A stretch of 64,000 bases of DNA from Tetraselmis striata (GCA_006384855.1 VCJN01002593.1:1-64000); one strand, 5' to 3'; positions 11,776 to 24,473 are shown, counted from the first letter of the stretch. The notes: a model not told the origin generated them from the letters alone. Numbers and translations are program-made.

Positions 11776-14225
11776 CCACAGTGCGGCGTGCGGCGACAGC
11801 GCCTCCCGGCTCGGGCGACAGAGCAGCAACTTGGAAGTTCCAAGTGGACTGTTTTAAATCGACGGACGAATAAGGCGTAAGCGCGGGCCGTGTTATTCCC
11901 ACTTTTTGCTTCCCAGGCAACTCTCGTACCCCGTCCAGCATAGCCACTACATGCCGTACGAAGCAGGGGTCTAACTAGGGGGCGGGGTCATCTTACGACG
12001 GAGGTCGACCAGCACCCACTTATTTTCAACACGAGCAGGAAGTGGGATGGTAACGCTACATATGTACTGAAACGTCCGTGTTTCAATACACATATAGCGC
12101 GACATCCCACCTCCTGCCCGTGGAAATAAATAACACGTCCTTCGTGTGTTATTTCTGGATGGAAAACATGTTGTTCTCAATTGACTTTCACGGTGCCACT
12201 CATATCGCCCTTGCTTTTGTCTATTGCTGGACAGGCTGACCTGCTTCATGTACAGTAGTCGCTAATGGGTCTTGGAATCCGCAATGTGTTTTGGCCGGAG
12301 AGCCGCCGCCAATAAAACGATCTGAATGATGCGTCCACGGTCGGGCGCGTTAGCGCGACGATATAAAGGCCCAAGGATGATGGCTGATGATTTATATTGT
12401 AGTGTATCAGTGATGAGTGATTTAAACCAGTCCAAAAAATGATTCGCGGCGAAGTAAAACGGTGAAAAGCACGAGCCGACGCGCGCCTGCCGAGGTCAAC
12501 AGAGGACAAAGTAACAGCCGGCGCGCAACAGAGCGAGGACACCATTATTCATCCAATAAACATTGATGGACAGTGAGCAGCAAGAGACAATTGTTGAAAA
12601 GCAAAAATGAGAAAACTATGTTGGCGCGGCAGGACATGTAGGGTGACACGGGCAGCATTGCTCACGTTTTGTCATTGGTGTTAATATGCAAGATCACAAT
12701 CGTTGTTGCGCGATTCAACTTATTATTGGTACTGGCATCGTGGGGCGCGGCGGCACGATAATACTGTGAATAAATCATTCAAAGAACAGCAATGCGCGAT
12801 TTTGTGTTATATTGATGTGATGTGCCGATGACCTAGGGCTGGGATCGTAACAAAAAACACATGTTTTGCGATGAAAACATGGGTCTTGGTCGCACATGTA
12901 CATATTTCAGACTACGAGTAGGCTATTCCGTAGATGTTGGAAATAGGGCATCTACACTAGCTAATACTTAAGCCATCGAACTGTTTGCCCCCTCCCCCTC
13001 CCCCTCGACAAATAATGGCAACTTTCTTGTTCTTGTTCGTTTATTTATTGTGTCACTTAAGCCGCTAGCATAAGATACAATTTGCCTATTGCCTATTCGG
13101 GTGGTTTCCTGATAGCCTTTTGCAACTAGCTCATGTAATTAAAATAACATTACAAATATACAATTTGCCGACGACCATCACCATGTCTGTGTGATGGAGC
13201 AGCTCTTTGTTCCCGAGAACTTTACCAACCCACATGTTATGTGTGAGACGGTGGCGACTTATTCACGTAAAGAACTTGACTTACTGAGACCGCGGCCAGC
13301 AAATCCCCCTACCGATCTGGCTTCTTGTTTATCTTTCGTTACTTGTGATGAAGATATGCCATCGGTTCCCCAAAACCCGCCCAATAGTAACATGGTGCAA
13401 CATGAGGGCACGAAATTGCGTGAGAAGGGCGTGGAGTAGTTATGTTCGCTATTTGCACGCCGTAATGCTTGCATGGGCAATGTCGTGAGGAGCCTTCTTG
13501 CGTCAAGGACTTGTGAGTCGCGGCCACACATTGTAGCCCGCGTCGTACGCTGTCTAGTAGTTGCACGCATTTCGGACAAACCGCACCAATGAACATCCAA
13601 AACCCGCCCAATGACATGGAGACCCCGGCGGTCAAACTGCTGCCCCGGCACGCCTTCACGCACCCCCTCATTCCTAGCCCCCCCCCCCCCCCCCCCCGCG
13701 CGCGCAGCGCGCGGCGCAGCGATGCGAGGCATATTATTTCGTTTCGGATCGCGCCGCCCGCGCTCGTCGCCCTAGCGGTATGACACGACATATCTTGTCA
13801 GTCAGCCACGACCGCTCGTCGCCCCAGCGATATGGCACAACATATCTATCGTGTCAGTCTGCCACGACCGCTGTCCCATGCCGCGATCCCGGGGATGGCT
13901 CCGACTACTCCGGCCCACAATCATCACGCACGCCTCGCGGGGCCGATTCAGCTCACACGACTCGTCGTGTCGTGATACAATATCCATGCGGGATAATTTA
14001 TCGAGTACTATCGGTTGCACCCAATAAAGTCGTTGCCCGGCATACCGTCACCGCAAAGATCACAACGCCGCACATCCCGACCTGTATGGCAAAGGCTTTC
14101 GGGCATTATAACAAACCTCATGGGTCAAGCGATAGGTAAGGACTATTCGCACCCGCGCGGCGATACGCTTGCAAGGGCCACCCGCGATTCTCATGACTGC
14201 TTCTTGCTAATGCTTATTGAGATCC
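11776..14225. other. Intergenic, partly AT-rich, no supported gene
   Basis: From about 12560 to 13190 the base composition turns AT-rich, unlike the flanks. A small ORF at 13194-13439 (+) has no recognised domain and is not called. The segment AAAACCCGCCCAAT occurs twice (about 13373 and 13600). Two ~52-bp direct repeats beginning CGCTCGTCGCCC lie at 13761-13866. A C run sits at about 13679-13697. No TGTAA signal was found close after the ISE2 stop. Confidence 0.4.
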
Positions 14226-15419
14226 ATGGCAGCTCCCCCGGGGGCTGGAGTCCACCCTGAGAGGTACAGTGAGTCGGCGGGTGCCTGCGTGGAGGATTTG
14301 AATTTCACAGGCGTTGAGCGCCCCGTATTGTGTTTTTGCTGTTGCTCCTGCAGCCCAAGACAAGGCGGTGCTGTCGGCTGTCTTTGACGAATGCTGGCCG
14401 CGCGACACTCAGACGGGGATCCCTTACCCTCTGAAGAAGACATCGAGATTTTCCATCGCTGCGCCCCCGTACACTGAGAGGATATGCTACGCTACCTTCA
14501 ACTACCGTGCAGGCTACACAGCCGAAAACAACCGCTACGCCAAGCAGACCGTCATTGCCGCGTTCCGAGAGTACAACCCCCCCCCCTTCCTCCCAACCCC
14601 ACTGCGACCATCCTTGCGGGTTGTGCTGACGGTGCACCTTGTGCTATCCAGGAAGCAGGGGAACGTGAGGAACTACCTCGCTCGGTACTACTTCCAGGAT
14701 GAGGGCAAGGACGGCCAAGGAGGTAGGAAGAAGGGACCATTGCCGAGCGCGGACATGCTCGCGAAGGCCCTCGACCTTGCAGAGGCATGGCAGCAGAGCG
14801 AGCTGGGGAGGTACTACCAAGCCGGCAAGCGCCCCCCTTCTAACGTGATGTGCAAGGGCGAGGAGGAGGACTGCGTGTTGACGCCGCACTCGGAAGCCGC
14901 AGGTGAGTCGCGTTTGTTCTCGCACTTGTTCGATTACACAGCCACCGCCGCGACAAGCAATCCATACTGACTTTCGCAATTACTGTGTCGGACACCCGTC
15001 AAGTCCCTACGTTTGGCGGTACTCCGATCGTATCGAGTGTTCAGCGCAACAAGGCCGTGGCGCTGCCGCTGGCGGGCACCGCTGCGTCGCCAGAGTTCAA
15101 CGCCACGTTGGGCTTGCTGGACCTGCAGCAGAAGAGGGCGGGTGGCATCATCAAGCTCAACACCAACGCGGTCAGAAACCTGGCCGGCACGCAAGCCTTC
15201 CCTGGCGACAACGTCGGCGAGGGGAGTAGCCCGGAGCCCCCAGCCAAGAAGGCCAAGCAGCCCGCCAAGCCGGCGGCGGGAGTGCCGGCCCGGGACCGGG
15301 GCGGTGCTGGGGTCAGGGCGGGCGGTGGGGCGTTCGGGTCGCGGGCCGGCCGCCAGACCGCGATGGCAGTAGACGCTGCCGCCACCCGCGATCAGCAGGC
15401 CCGCCGCCGTGGCGGTTAA
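14226..15419 (+). CDS. Unknown protein, 308 aa, four exons
   Basis: Exons 14226-14268, 14354-14570, 14652-14902, 15004-15419 join in phase (927 nt). I do not recognise the family. The N-terminal two thirds is a compact, evenly mixed region (CYATFNYRAGYTAENN, REKQGNVRNYLARYYFQDEG, QQSELGRYYQAGKRPPSN). The rest is low-complexity, with PAKKAKQPAKPA, a possible nuclear localisation signal, then a Gly/Arg-rich tail. No signal peptide or membrane segment is seen. A TGTAA lies at 15619-15623, 200 nt after the stop. It sits next to a decayed copia element on the other strand, so a transposon origin (gag-like protein) is possible but unproven. The phase-consistent introns make a real gene likely. Confidence 0.6.
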
Positions 15420-15931
15420 CGTAATTTCAGACTAACAACAGGTGCGATTGCACAGTGACAGTAGAGACTGCAAGGTCAGGTGGGATACAAAGAAGTTATT
15501 ACAATGTCAGTAATTCTAGAAAAAAATTAGTTACTGGCTGTTGCTGCATCTCATGTTTGCTCTCAGCACTCCAATTGCTGGAGGGTTGCAGATTCTAAGG
15601 CAGCAGTATCACATCACATGTAAGCTCACGAGATTTTGCTGCAACAAGGCTGTATCATTGTCTGATTGTGCCGTTGTTGAACAATTGTCATTAGTTTCCT
15701 GCTTGACTGTAGCACAAAGAAATGTCTGTGTAGTATATAATTGCAATATCTATTATGTGCCAGTTCACGTCCTGCCCTGAAGGGGCACAACGATATGTAT
15801 TCTGCACTGACTACTGTGTCATTTTAGTACATTCGTACAGAAAACATGACTCAGTTACTTCGACACCCCTCCCGACTGAGGACATGGATGAGGATACATG
15901 CAGACATAAATATATAATAATTGCACAGTGA
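15420..15931. other. AT-rich spacer, possible copia 3' LTR remnant
   Basis: On the minus strand, just after the copia RNase H stop, a purine stretch AGTCGGGAGGGG is followed by TGTCGAAGTAAC at about 15873. This has the layout of a polypurine tract and LTR start. No matching 5' LTR was found near 18.7-19.1 kb, so the LTR cannot be confirmed. Confidence 0.3.
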
Positions 15932-18657
15932 TCAGAGCCTTTTCACCACATTCATATTCCTAGTCGACAGCGCCTCAAACTGAGGATTGTTGACCGGCTT
16001 GGTGAAGATATCAGCAAGCACAGAGCTGCTGGGCTCGTAGTAGATCTTGATGATGCCATCCCTGTGGGCATCGCGCAGAAAGTGCAGGCACATATCCAGG
16101 TGTTTGGTGCGGCTGGATGTGCTGTCCGTTGTAGCAATAGCAATGCATGCCTGGTTGTCTTCTGCAATGGGGGTGGGCAGTGTTTGCGGGAACCCTAACT
16201 CCCCCATCATGCGACGCAGGAACTTGGCCTCTTGAGTAGCCAAGCTGAGCGCAAGGTATTCAGCCTCAGCTGTGGAGAGGGCTACTAGGGGCTGCAGTTT
16301 AGAGGCATAACTGACAGTTGCGCCGCACAGGAAAAAGACGTAGCCGCTGGTGAGCTACTAAGTGGTCAGGTAGTTGGCGTCACTGAACCCACAACGATTG
16401 AGTGTGCTTCCGCCAGAGGTGAGACTTTGACCATGTGTACCGCAGGCAGGTTCTGGCGTCCTCTGGATGCGCACGAGTAGGAGTGCACATAAAGCGACAC
16501 AATCGGTTCACTGTCTTGGTGACGTTTGGTCATCTAGCAACTGATGCATGGAGTAATGCACCTACGAGACTGCGGTAGAGCGAAGCCATATCGTTGTCTA
16601 GCGGTGGTGATTCACGGGGTTCGTTGGCGGATGTTGGCAGTGCGGTGGGCTTGCAGTTGTCCATCCCGTGGCCCTGAAGTAAGTCCTTAATATACTGACT
16701 CTGATGAATGGTGATGGTGCGTGCTGTCAGGTTGCGTTCATCGGCCATGCGCAGCCGCCATCTGCAAGTCCCGAGATCCTTGATGTCGAAGGTGGCGCCG
16801 AGAGCAGATTTGAAGTCGGCAATCCAGGCGGATGACGTGCTGCAGATCAGGATGTCGTCGACATAGACAGCAATGATGCTGAATATCTCGTTACCGGTGT
16901 TATCAGTGCTGCAATAGACATGTGCGCCAGGGTCGGTTCTGAGTTGGATACAGCCTTGGCTGCGCAAGAAGTTGAAGAGTAGAATCCACCAGTTGCGGAG
17001 TGCCTGCTTGAGCCCATATAATGCCGTCTTGAGAAGTCAAACCAGGCGCGTGCCTTCCTTGCCGCGCTGAACAAACCCATCTGGCTGTTGCATACAGATA
17101 TCCTCCTCGAGGTTTGCATAAAGGAAAGCACAGTCAACATCAGTTTGCTCGCAATGGAGGCCAAGGTGGGCAACAAGGCTGAAGATGACTCGGAGAGTGG
17201 TGAACTCGACGGTAGGTGCGCAGGTCTCCGTGAAGTCCAGCCCTTTGTATTTGGGAAACCCCTTTGCACACAGGCGCGCCTTGTGCCGTGCAATGCTGCC
17301 GAAATGCGGTGTCGTTGTCAAGGCGCAGTGTTACTAAGCGATAACCCAGGGCTGAAGCCATTGTGCGGTACGCTTTGACGCAATTAGTGGAGGCCGCGCA
17401 AGAACGGCAGAAGTAGAGCGCCACGACTGAGGTGGCATAGTCGACCGCTCCGCATGAGTAAACATTGCCTTGCAAAGATGTGACGTGATTCTGCCAGAAA
17501 TTCCAGCCAGTGCGTTGAAATGGCTGTGTGGGCTTGGCGTGCAGGCCTCTCGGACGGGGGCGACAGTTGATTTGATGAGGGCGCACGTCCGGCAGAATGG
17601 CAAGGAGCAGGGTCCGGCAGGACGGATGTTCACGCTGCTGCGGGTACGTGCTGCCATACCACGCCCGCTGATGTGCCCGAAACGAGCATGCCCGAGTTGA
17701 TGAGCACTAGCTGTATGCGATGTCATGTTGCGAAGAGAGCAGTAGATGGAGCCATGGGGATAGGGCGGTGAGGCTTGGGCTGGATGATGTGAGACGAAAG
17801 GGTTAGTACGCGCCCGTGTGTCAGGATGGGAACAACGGTTCTGTCGGGCAACAGGAGCCGAGGGTTGGTGGCTGTTTGGATAATCTCGAGACCGGCATTG
17901 GCATCCCATGCTTGGCGGCTGCTGAATAGCCACCGTATGTCATTGTTGGTCTTGGCAGCAAGGTCGGGTACATGGAGGCCGTGCTGAGGATTAATGCGGG
18001 CTGGTGTCCCTGTGGTATCCTGCAGGTAGAGGTGGACGTTGCCTTCCTTTTGCCTTCCCCGACTGCGTATGCGCCGAGGCCGTTGATCCAGCGGCGTGGA
18101 ATGGTGCGGTACTCAGCGAAGTCAAAAAGTTGCGCGGTCATGTGTGTAGTCGCGCCAGTGTCAAACGCCCATATGTCTGAAAATGACTGAATCCTGATGT
18201 GTGCTGAGTGGGCGACAGATGAAGTAATGGCAGACACGAGCCATCGACAGATGTTGGAGTCCACGCAAGCGCCCAGCAGGCGGCGCCGAGTGTCTTCTGA
18301 CAAGGTAGGATGTTGCAGCATGCTGACGGGATAACCCATAACGATAGCCCGAATATCACAGCATGGTTCAGTCCACTCCCCGCAGAGTCTGAGCATCCCG
18401 CGCCCAGGGCCATCAGGATGGATGACACGGTATGTATAACTGCCGCGTCGAGAGACAAACTTCGGGAAGATGCTGTCTTGCAAATGTGGTGGCGCCGTCC
18501 ACGCAGATGAGAAGCCATACTGCTTGTGGTCACTGACCGGTGGCGGACGGAGAAGGGAAGACTGGTAGTGTTGCTGAAGTGCGAAGTGGTCATTTGCATG
18601 TGCCGTTGCCGGTATGCACCCGCTATTCCGATATGCCCCCGTTACAAGAAAGCCCAC
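15932..18657 (-). mobile_element. Decayed Ty1/copia-type LTR retrotransposon, pol region
   Basis: Read on the minus strand, the parts run in copia order but in broken frames. The aspartic protease is around AFDTGATTHMT (about 18170). The zinc finger before integrase is HQLGHARFGHIS...CRTC (about 17700-17570). Integrase is truncated, ending near LVTLRLDNDTAF (about 17300). Reverse transcriptase follows: FTETCAPTVEFTTLR, DVDCAFLYANLEEDI, and catalytic AVYVDDILI near 16860. RNase H comes last: VALSTAEAEYLALS, DNQACIAIA, ADIFTKPVNN (16340-15932). Integrase is joined almost directly to the RT start, so the catalytic Glu side of integrase and the linker are deleted. Stops and frameshifts make it non-functional. 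Confidence 0.88.
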
Positions 18658-18835
18658 GGCAAATACACATAAGTAATATCACGGCTTTGCAGCCGCAACC
18701 CCCTCCCTTATTGGCATATATCATGAGACTGTGTATCGCTTTACACTACTAAAATTGGAGCCGTCGATGTGAAGTGGTCATTGGCATGTGCCTTTGCTGT
18801 CATGCACCCACGTGGATATGCCACGATATGCTTAC
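18565..18835. repeat. Imperfect ~75-bp direct duplication at the copia 5' side
   Basis: GAAGTGGTCATTTGCATGTGC (about 18580) recurs as GAAGTGGTCATTGGCATGTGC (about 18771). Each is followed by a similar ATGCACCC block and a CGATATGC block. On the minus strand both translate to a shared AHANDHF peptide. It may be the remains of a duplicated leader or gag end. Confidence 0.5.
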
Positions 18836-19172
18836 GATAATGTATATTCGATAATATCGATATACTTACGATAATACTCACCCCCGAGCTTGATCGAATG
18901 AGGTGATCAAGCACGATATATTTGGTCGCCCATGTGCGCGTGTACATTTGGTGGCCGTCACCTCATTGTTTCTCCAACGCTAATATCTTTGTAGCGATTG
19001 GGGGGTCAGGTCCGCCTGCCATCAACCACGCACGGCTAGGCGAAGGCAGAGCTCGCGTAGGTGCTGCGGATCGCTGCGGCGGTCGCAGATATTACAATTG
19101 GTACATGTTTCACGGTCTCTAAGCACAATTCCGCAGCCCGGGAGCGTCCCCGCAGACCGGGCTGCCTGTCCT
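18836..19172. other. Spacer between copia remnant and plastid-protein gene
   Basis: AT-rich up to about 18990, with short CGATAATATCGATA palindromes. On the minus strand a TGTAA lies at 19096-19092, 77 nt after the stop of the gene ending at 19173, and is a likely poly(A) signal. Confidence 0.4.
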
Positions 19173-22100
19173 CTACTTCCGGGCGGTCTTGAGGAGACCG
19201 TCCACGGCGCTGGTGGCTAGCGCGGCGCCGGCCAGCTCGGCCAGCAGCACTGCGGCCGCCTGTGGGTGACAAGAGGCGCCAAGAGGTGGGGGGGGGGGGG
19301 GGGGGGGCTCTGTCAGGAGGTAGCGGTGCGTTCCGCTGTGCATTGCAGTCGAGAAGAAACAGGGGTGAGAGGTGGTGGTGAGCAAAACGAAAAACACAGA
19401 GCATGCAGACTGACGGGTGAATGAGGTATGGTGAGCAAGGACTAGCTAAAGCGCCAACGGCAGTGTGTGCCTCAGAAGCTGATGAGCGGATGAATGCCCC
19501 CCCCCCCCCCCCCCCCCCCTTCCCCACCACCAAAGGCGACACTACACCAAACAGACGCGGACATAAGAACAGTGCGAGTACAAACTCGCCCTGCCTGTCC
19601 GAGGTCAGATGTAGACGAGACTTGAGCGGAACCATAGCGAATGATCTTATGCCCTATATGCATGTAACCTCAATTGAGGCGAATGACACAGTGGGGGGGT
19701 TGACCCCCCCCCCCCCCCCCCCCCCCAGGGTGCATTTCACGTTTTGATCACATTTGACATATTGTAACAATGCCATCGCCAAAAGTATGGCAGCCCCCCC
19801 CCCCCCCCCCCCCAAACACACACGTATATAGATACTGGTTAGCATTCCCATAGCGCGTTGGTGCGGATATTGCAGACATGCTGAAGAACATTTGGCAGAA
19901 ATAATGCAGACCTAAATAATTACGCAATGATTAGCGCCCAAACAGTCCACTACGATGGAACTAACTCGAGTGTAGAATAATACCATAGTACAATAGGAAT
20001 GGAATAAACACTGGGTGGCACAACACGGCCCCGCCCCGCCATTTAAAATTACTTGCCACCTAGTAAGCACTTGCGCTTCCTTGGTAGTGCTTTACAGTAG
20101 TGCTTACTTGCGCTAGTGAGCACTACTGCACACACGGCGCGCACGAGGCGTATGCCTACTACTGCATTAAGAGCTCTTTTCGGCGCGTGGGCACCTGTGG
20201 GAGACTACAGGGTGTCAGCCACGCGTGGCATCGCTACTGATGTGTGTGCCAGATCCGTAGCCGCGTCCCGTTGCTCACGGTCGGGGTTTATCCGGCGGCG
20301 GCAATGCTCCCGAGGGTGGCACCCCAGGAGGGCCGTGAGAATGGCGGCGTGTGTGTGTGTTGGGGGGGGGGGGGGGGGGGGATACATAAGAGGGCGTGGT
20401 AACACAGAGAACGAAAGGGGCAAGGGGATTGCCGTGGCGGCTGAGAGTGCGCATCGGGAGAGTGGGCGGACGCACCTCGGTGCCGTCTGACGAGCCGCTG
20501 GGCAGCGACACGGGCGCCACCGCCACGCCGGGCGCCGAAACCGCCGCTGCGCCTGCGCTGCTGCTGAGCGCGGCCCCGGCGGCTGCCGCACCGGCGGCGG
20601 CGGCGGCTGTGGCTGTTGCCGGACCGCCGCACAGACAACTTAGCCGCGCTTATAATGTGGCACCTCGGACCGGTGTGTGTGGTCAGTGGCGGAGGCAGCC
20701 GTGTCGGTGTCTGAAGAGGCTAGGAGGGGGGGGGGGGGGGGGGCACCTGCTTCCCGCGTCTGCAGGGCAGGTTTGCTCGGCGCGGTTGGCTTGGGCGCCG
20801 GGGTGGCCGGCGTGATCTTCTTCGCCGCGGCCTTGGGGGCGGGAGCGGGCTTCGCAGCCGGCTCGGGCGCCTTTGCCGCGGCGGCGGGTGCGCTGGGCGC
20901 CGGCGCGGCCTTGGGGGCGGGGCCCACCGGCTTGATCTTCTTGGCCACGACCTTGGCCGGCTTGGGCTCCGGCGCCTGCAGGGCGGCGGCGGGCGTGCTG
21001 GGCGCGGGGCTGGCCTTGGGCGCCGGCGCGGAGGGTCCTGACCCCGCGTGCATGCCTCCGTTCAGTGCGCACACACAACACCTCCCGATGACACTTCATT
21101 GACATCCGAATCGGTCACGGAAGCAAACTCATTGTCCGCAAAATCACGGCATTCGCATCAGAATTAGCAACTATACTGTCACCACGCTTTGGGTTTGCGT
21201 TGTATAATCGTTTATGACGCCCCCCGCGAAGAGAGCAAAACGATATGTATCTTTAAATGCATCAGAATACGCAACAAATACCGCACGGATATCAATCCTT
21301 TGTAGACCCTAAACAATCCATTGGCGTTTGGACCGGCAAGCTAATCCAGTGGTTCGGTGCTTGTCCGAGCTAGCATTCCTCTGCCAGTGATACGTAATAT
21401 TGTTAACTACTCAATGTCGCACCGTTAGCGGTAGTGGGGTCATCCACATCGGCATCAGAATATGTGCATCTTGGCGCTGCCGTTGGTATGCCGCTGTCAG
21501 CGGCACTAACAGAGCCGCTGTCATTGGCACTTGCGATTGCACTGGCTCGACCAGAAGGGGGGGGGGGGGGGGGGGGGGGGGGGGCTGCCGCGCACCTGAA
21601 TCGCGCTTCTGCAGCACGGGCTTGACGGGCTTGGGGGCGGGCTTCGCCGCGGGGGCAGGCTCCTGCTTCTTGGGCGCCGCCTTCTTGGCGGCGGGCGCGG
21701 CGTTCTGGACCGGCGGTGGCTTTGCCTTGGGCAGCGGCACCGCCTTAGATTCCTTCGTCGTCACCGGGGCCGCGATCACTGTGGACTTGGACGTGACCTT
21801 CACCACACCTGAGCGGCAAACCATCGCGAGGGGGTAAAGCTCGGGCTTCCCAACATGACGTGTGCAACTGGCTCGACGCGAGGCAAAAGCGCGCCGCCAA
21901 TACACGGTTTGAAATTGTAGCATGAAACAGCTTGCTCTGCCTAGATGATTGTGCTTCAAATTCCAGTAATAATGGAGCGACATTTATACGCACGCATAAT
22001 TTAAAATGGCATTTCAACCCCCCCCCCCCCCCCCCCCCCCCCCGGGCGAGACAAAATGTGATGGCACGCTGCAGGTGCTCGACAGATGCCGCTCGGAAGC

Positions 22101-22623
22101 GCACCCATGCCGACTCGATTCGCGAGGGCAGCGCACCTTTGCTGCTGCCAGAGCTGAGCAGGTCGAAAAGGTCCTCCTCCTGCCGAGTTTGCGACACACC
22201 GCGATAGCGAGTGAACGACACAGGCACGCCTGTTGCAGGCAGGGCAGGAAGAGCGCCCGCCAAGACAGGAATGATCGAGCGGGTGGGTGCGGTTCGACTC
22301 GACTCGACTCACCGCGTACGCGGGCGGCGCCACGACGGACGACGACAGCAGAGCGGCAGACAGCGCGGCAGCTGCGACAGTCGTCATTGGCGACTCCTCC
22401 GACCTGCGTGCCGGTGAGGCAAAGTGAACCACCGGTGCCCCACGGTGGTCGACGACTGTAGGGTGAGTTGATACGGTCACTAGACAACGGCGTTCACCCA
22501 CCGTGACGCATGACAGACGATCCTTGCCGTCGTACGCCGTGCAGGGCCCGCAGAAGAGTGGCGCGCCGCGTGCAGCTGCGGCCTCGCTGCGAGCGCAGTG
22601 GAGGAGCCTAGCGCGAGAGGCAT
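19173..22623 (-). CDS. Predicted thylakoid-targeted Pro/Ala/Lys-rich protein, 345 aa
   Basis: Minus-strand exons: 22623-22502, 22403-22309, 22229-22137, 21808-21596, 21037-20747, 20612-20476, 19259-19173, in phase (1038 nt). The N-terminus looks like a plastid transit peptide (ARRTTARIVCHASR). A hydrophobic stretch follows, ending VVAPPAYA, a thylakoid-processing-type AXA site. Next comes a short region (FTRYRGVSQTRQEEDLFDLL), then two exons encoding long Pro/Ala/Lys linkers that both end in a similar motif (KPVLQKRDSG and KPALQTREAG). An Ala-rich exon leads to a mildly hydrophobic end (AAVLLAELAGAALATSAVDG) and LLKTARK. The 22309 donor is weak; the adjacent GTGAGT at 22312 would break phase. 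The family is not recognised. The linkers suggest a spacer or a surface-exposed disordered protein. Confidence 0.65.
19545..19682 (-). repeat. MITE-like repeat copy 7, decayed
   Basis: On the minus strand: GGTTACATGCATATAGGGC, TCTACATCTGACCTC, GGACAGGCAGGGCGAG. This matches the core and right half of the family. It lies in the last intron of the thylakoid-targeted protein gene, sense to that gene. Confidence 0.5.
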
Positions 22624-24473
22624 GGTGGCGGGCTTGCCGGGGGACGACGCGGACGTGTCCGACGAGCAGGAGTCGTCGAGCCGAGCCGACGGGAAAAGGG
22701 CGTGTTGACAAGAGTTGCGCAGAAGTGACGCCGACTGAACAGGCTTGTGGGTTTGCTGCGATACTGCCCTTGCCACGAACAGCAGCGGGGGGTGATGCGG
22801 GCGGCCACCGATCAAGAGAATCACGAGTAACGCGCTGAGTGATGGGTTCGGAGTGTCGGCAGCCCTCCGCCCCGCCGCGCGCTGTATCTGCCAGCTCAGA
22901 TACCCCCACCCCGACGTCGATTGGCCCAGGTGGAATCACGACATAATCTTTGATCCGTTATCAAAGAGTCAAGTGGTACGTTATATGTACGTTTCACCGT
23001 GTATTGCATTGAATAGATTAGGTTTATGCGTAAATTCAGCCCCAAGTGATCGGCGAGGCGGCTGAGAGCGCCAGGCGGGCGGAAGGCGTCGCACAAAAAA
23101 TAAAGGCGGGTGGTTTCGGAGCTATGAGCGTTATCGTCTCGCGGCCGGGGGCCGGGGCGCCAGCGGCCAGCGGAGAGTGAACGCGGCGAGTGAATAGAAG
23201 CAACTAGATACTGCAGTTTCGGAGGAGTTACTGAACAGCAGCGCGCGCTAGTATAAGTGCTAGCAACTTAATCGGATCACAATAATGGTAAATAAGGTCA
23301 AAAGCGCGGCGGCAGACCTCAACCTGACATCCTCGTGATGTGTTGTTATTGCGCGCGGAGCAGCAGGCACTCCTCCTGATGCGCGCTGCGCTTTAGCGTG
23401 CTGTGACGCACAGCGGTAATCATGGCAAATTCATAATGATATAAATCATGTCGTTGGCTGAATACATCATTTAATAATTTAAAACTTTACATAATAATAA
23501 TGGCGATAATGCAGGACTACGCGATTGAAAACCGCTGAGATATATGGATCTAGCCTGATGCCGCCGTTCTCCACATCCAAACCATTTGTTTCATAGAAAC
23601 TGTATTGCCATTATCGCGCGGGATCAATTCATGCTGCAAGAGCGTGTGATGGGTCTGGCGCACTATCAATAATACACAATGTATAATTATACATTGCATA
23701 TACTGTATACATAGTGATCCATACAAACAGTGTAATAATGACCTGGTGCAACCAGTCACTTTGCGAAAGACATTGCTGGCGATGCCACAGCAGTCAGGTA
23801 GCAGTGTGATCTAACTATGACATGGACGAGGGTGGCAGCAATGAACAACTAATATACTATTGTCGTCCTATGTTACCAATATTAGCAACCTTGCACGCCG
23901 TCGACTGATTGACACTTTTACCTGCGCATATCTTGGTACTATAGTCTCACTGATACTACAGTTCAACCTTTCAAGCTCCCATTCTTAGTATCTATGTTAC
24001 TTTGCAACGCTTCATTGGTGGCGTGAGCGCTGTCACATGGGCGGTGTTATTCCATTGTCTCCTAGTGGTACAGCTACATACAATCCTTTACGACATAAGA
24101 TGCCACAACTTGGTCTACATGTTGCTGGCGGTGATACTGCGTTGTTGGGGTTGATTGCGCATCATCAGGTGGATTGACTGACATAAACATTGGCGTGCAT
24201 CGGTCACCAGCGGCATTCTTGCTTATCAAATGTGAATGATCGACACATTGCGACACATCGCCACTGCATCTGGATATCTCCTCGCAACCAGCAGCGCGGC
24301 GCACGTAACCAGACTACGGCGGCATCATTCGTGCCCAGCACCCCATCCCCTTGTGGTGCACTCCTCTGCTGTGCGCGGGCAGCTTGCGGCGAGCCGCTCA
24401 GCCACACAGGGCGTGCTCAGCTCCGGCATGGCGGGTTTGTCCTGTGTCCAGGGTGCAGTGGCAAAGTACCGCG
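22624..24473. other. Intergenic, AT-rich from about 23.2 kb, no supported gene
   Basis: Contains the likely promoter of the minus-strand gene starting at 22623 and the 3' flank of the GT32 gene ending at 24474. The central 23400-24060 part is AT-rich with short ATA/TAT tracts and no open frame of note. No TGTAA was found close after the GT32 stop. Confidence 0.4.

Noticed and set aside
13194-13439. 81-aa ORF in AT-rich intergenic DNA
   Set aside because: No domain, no neighbouring exons, no poly(A) signal; could be chance.
18700-19170. 5' LTR of the copia element
   Set aside because: No sequence matching the putative 3' LTR start (TGTCGAAGTAAC) was found here.
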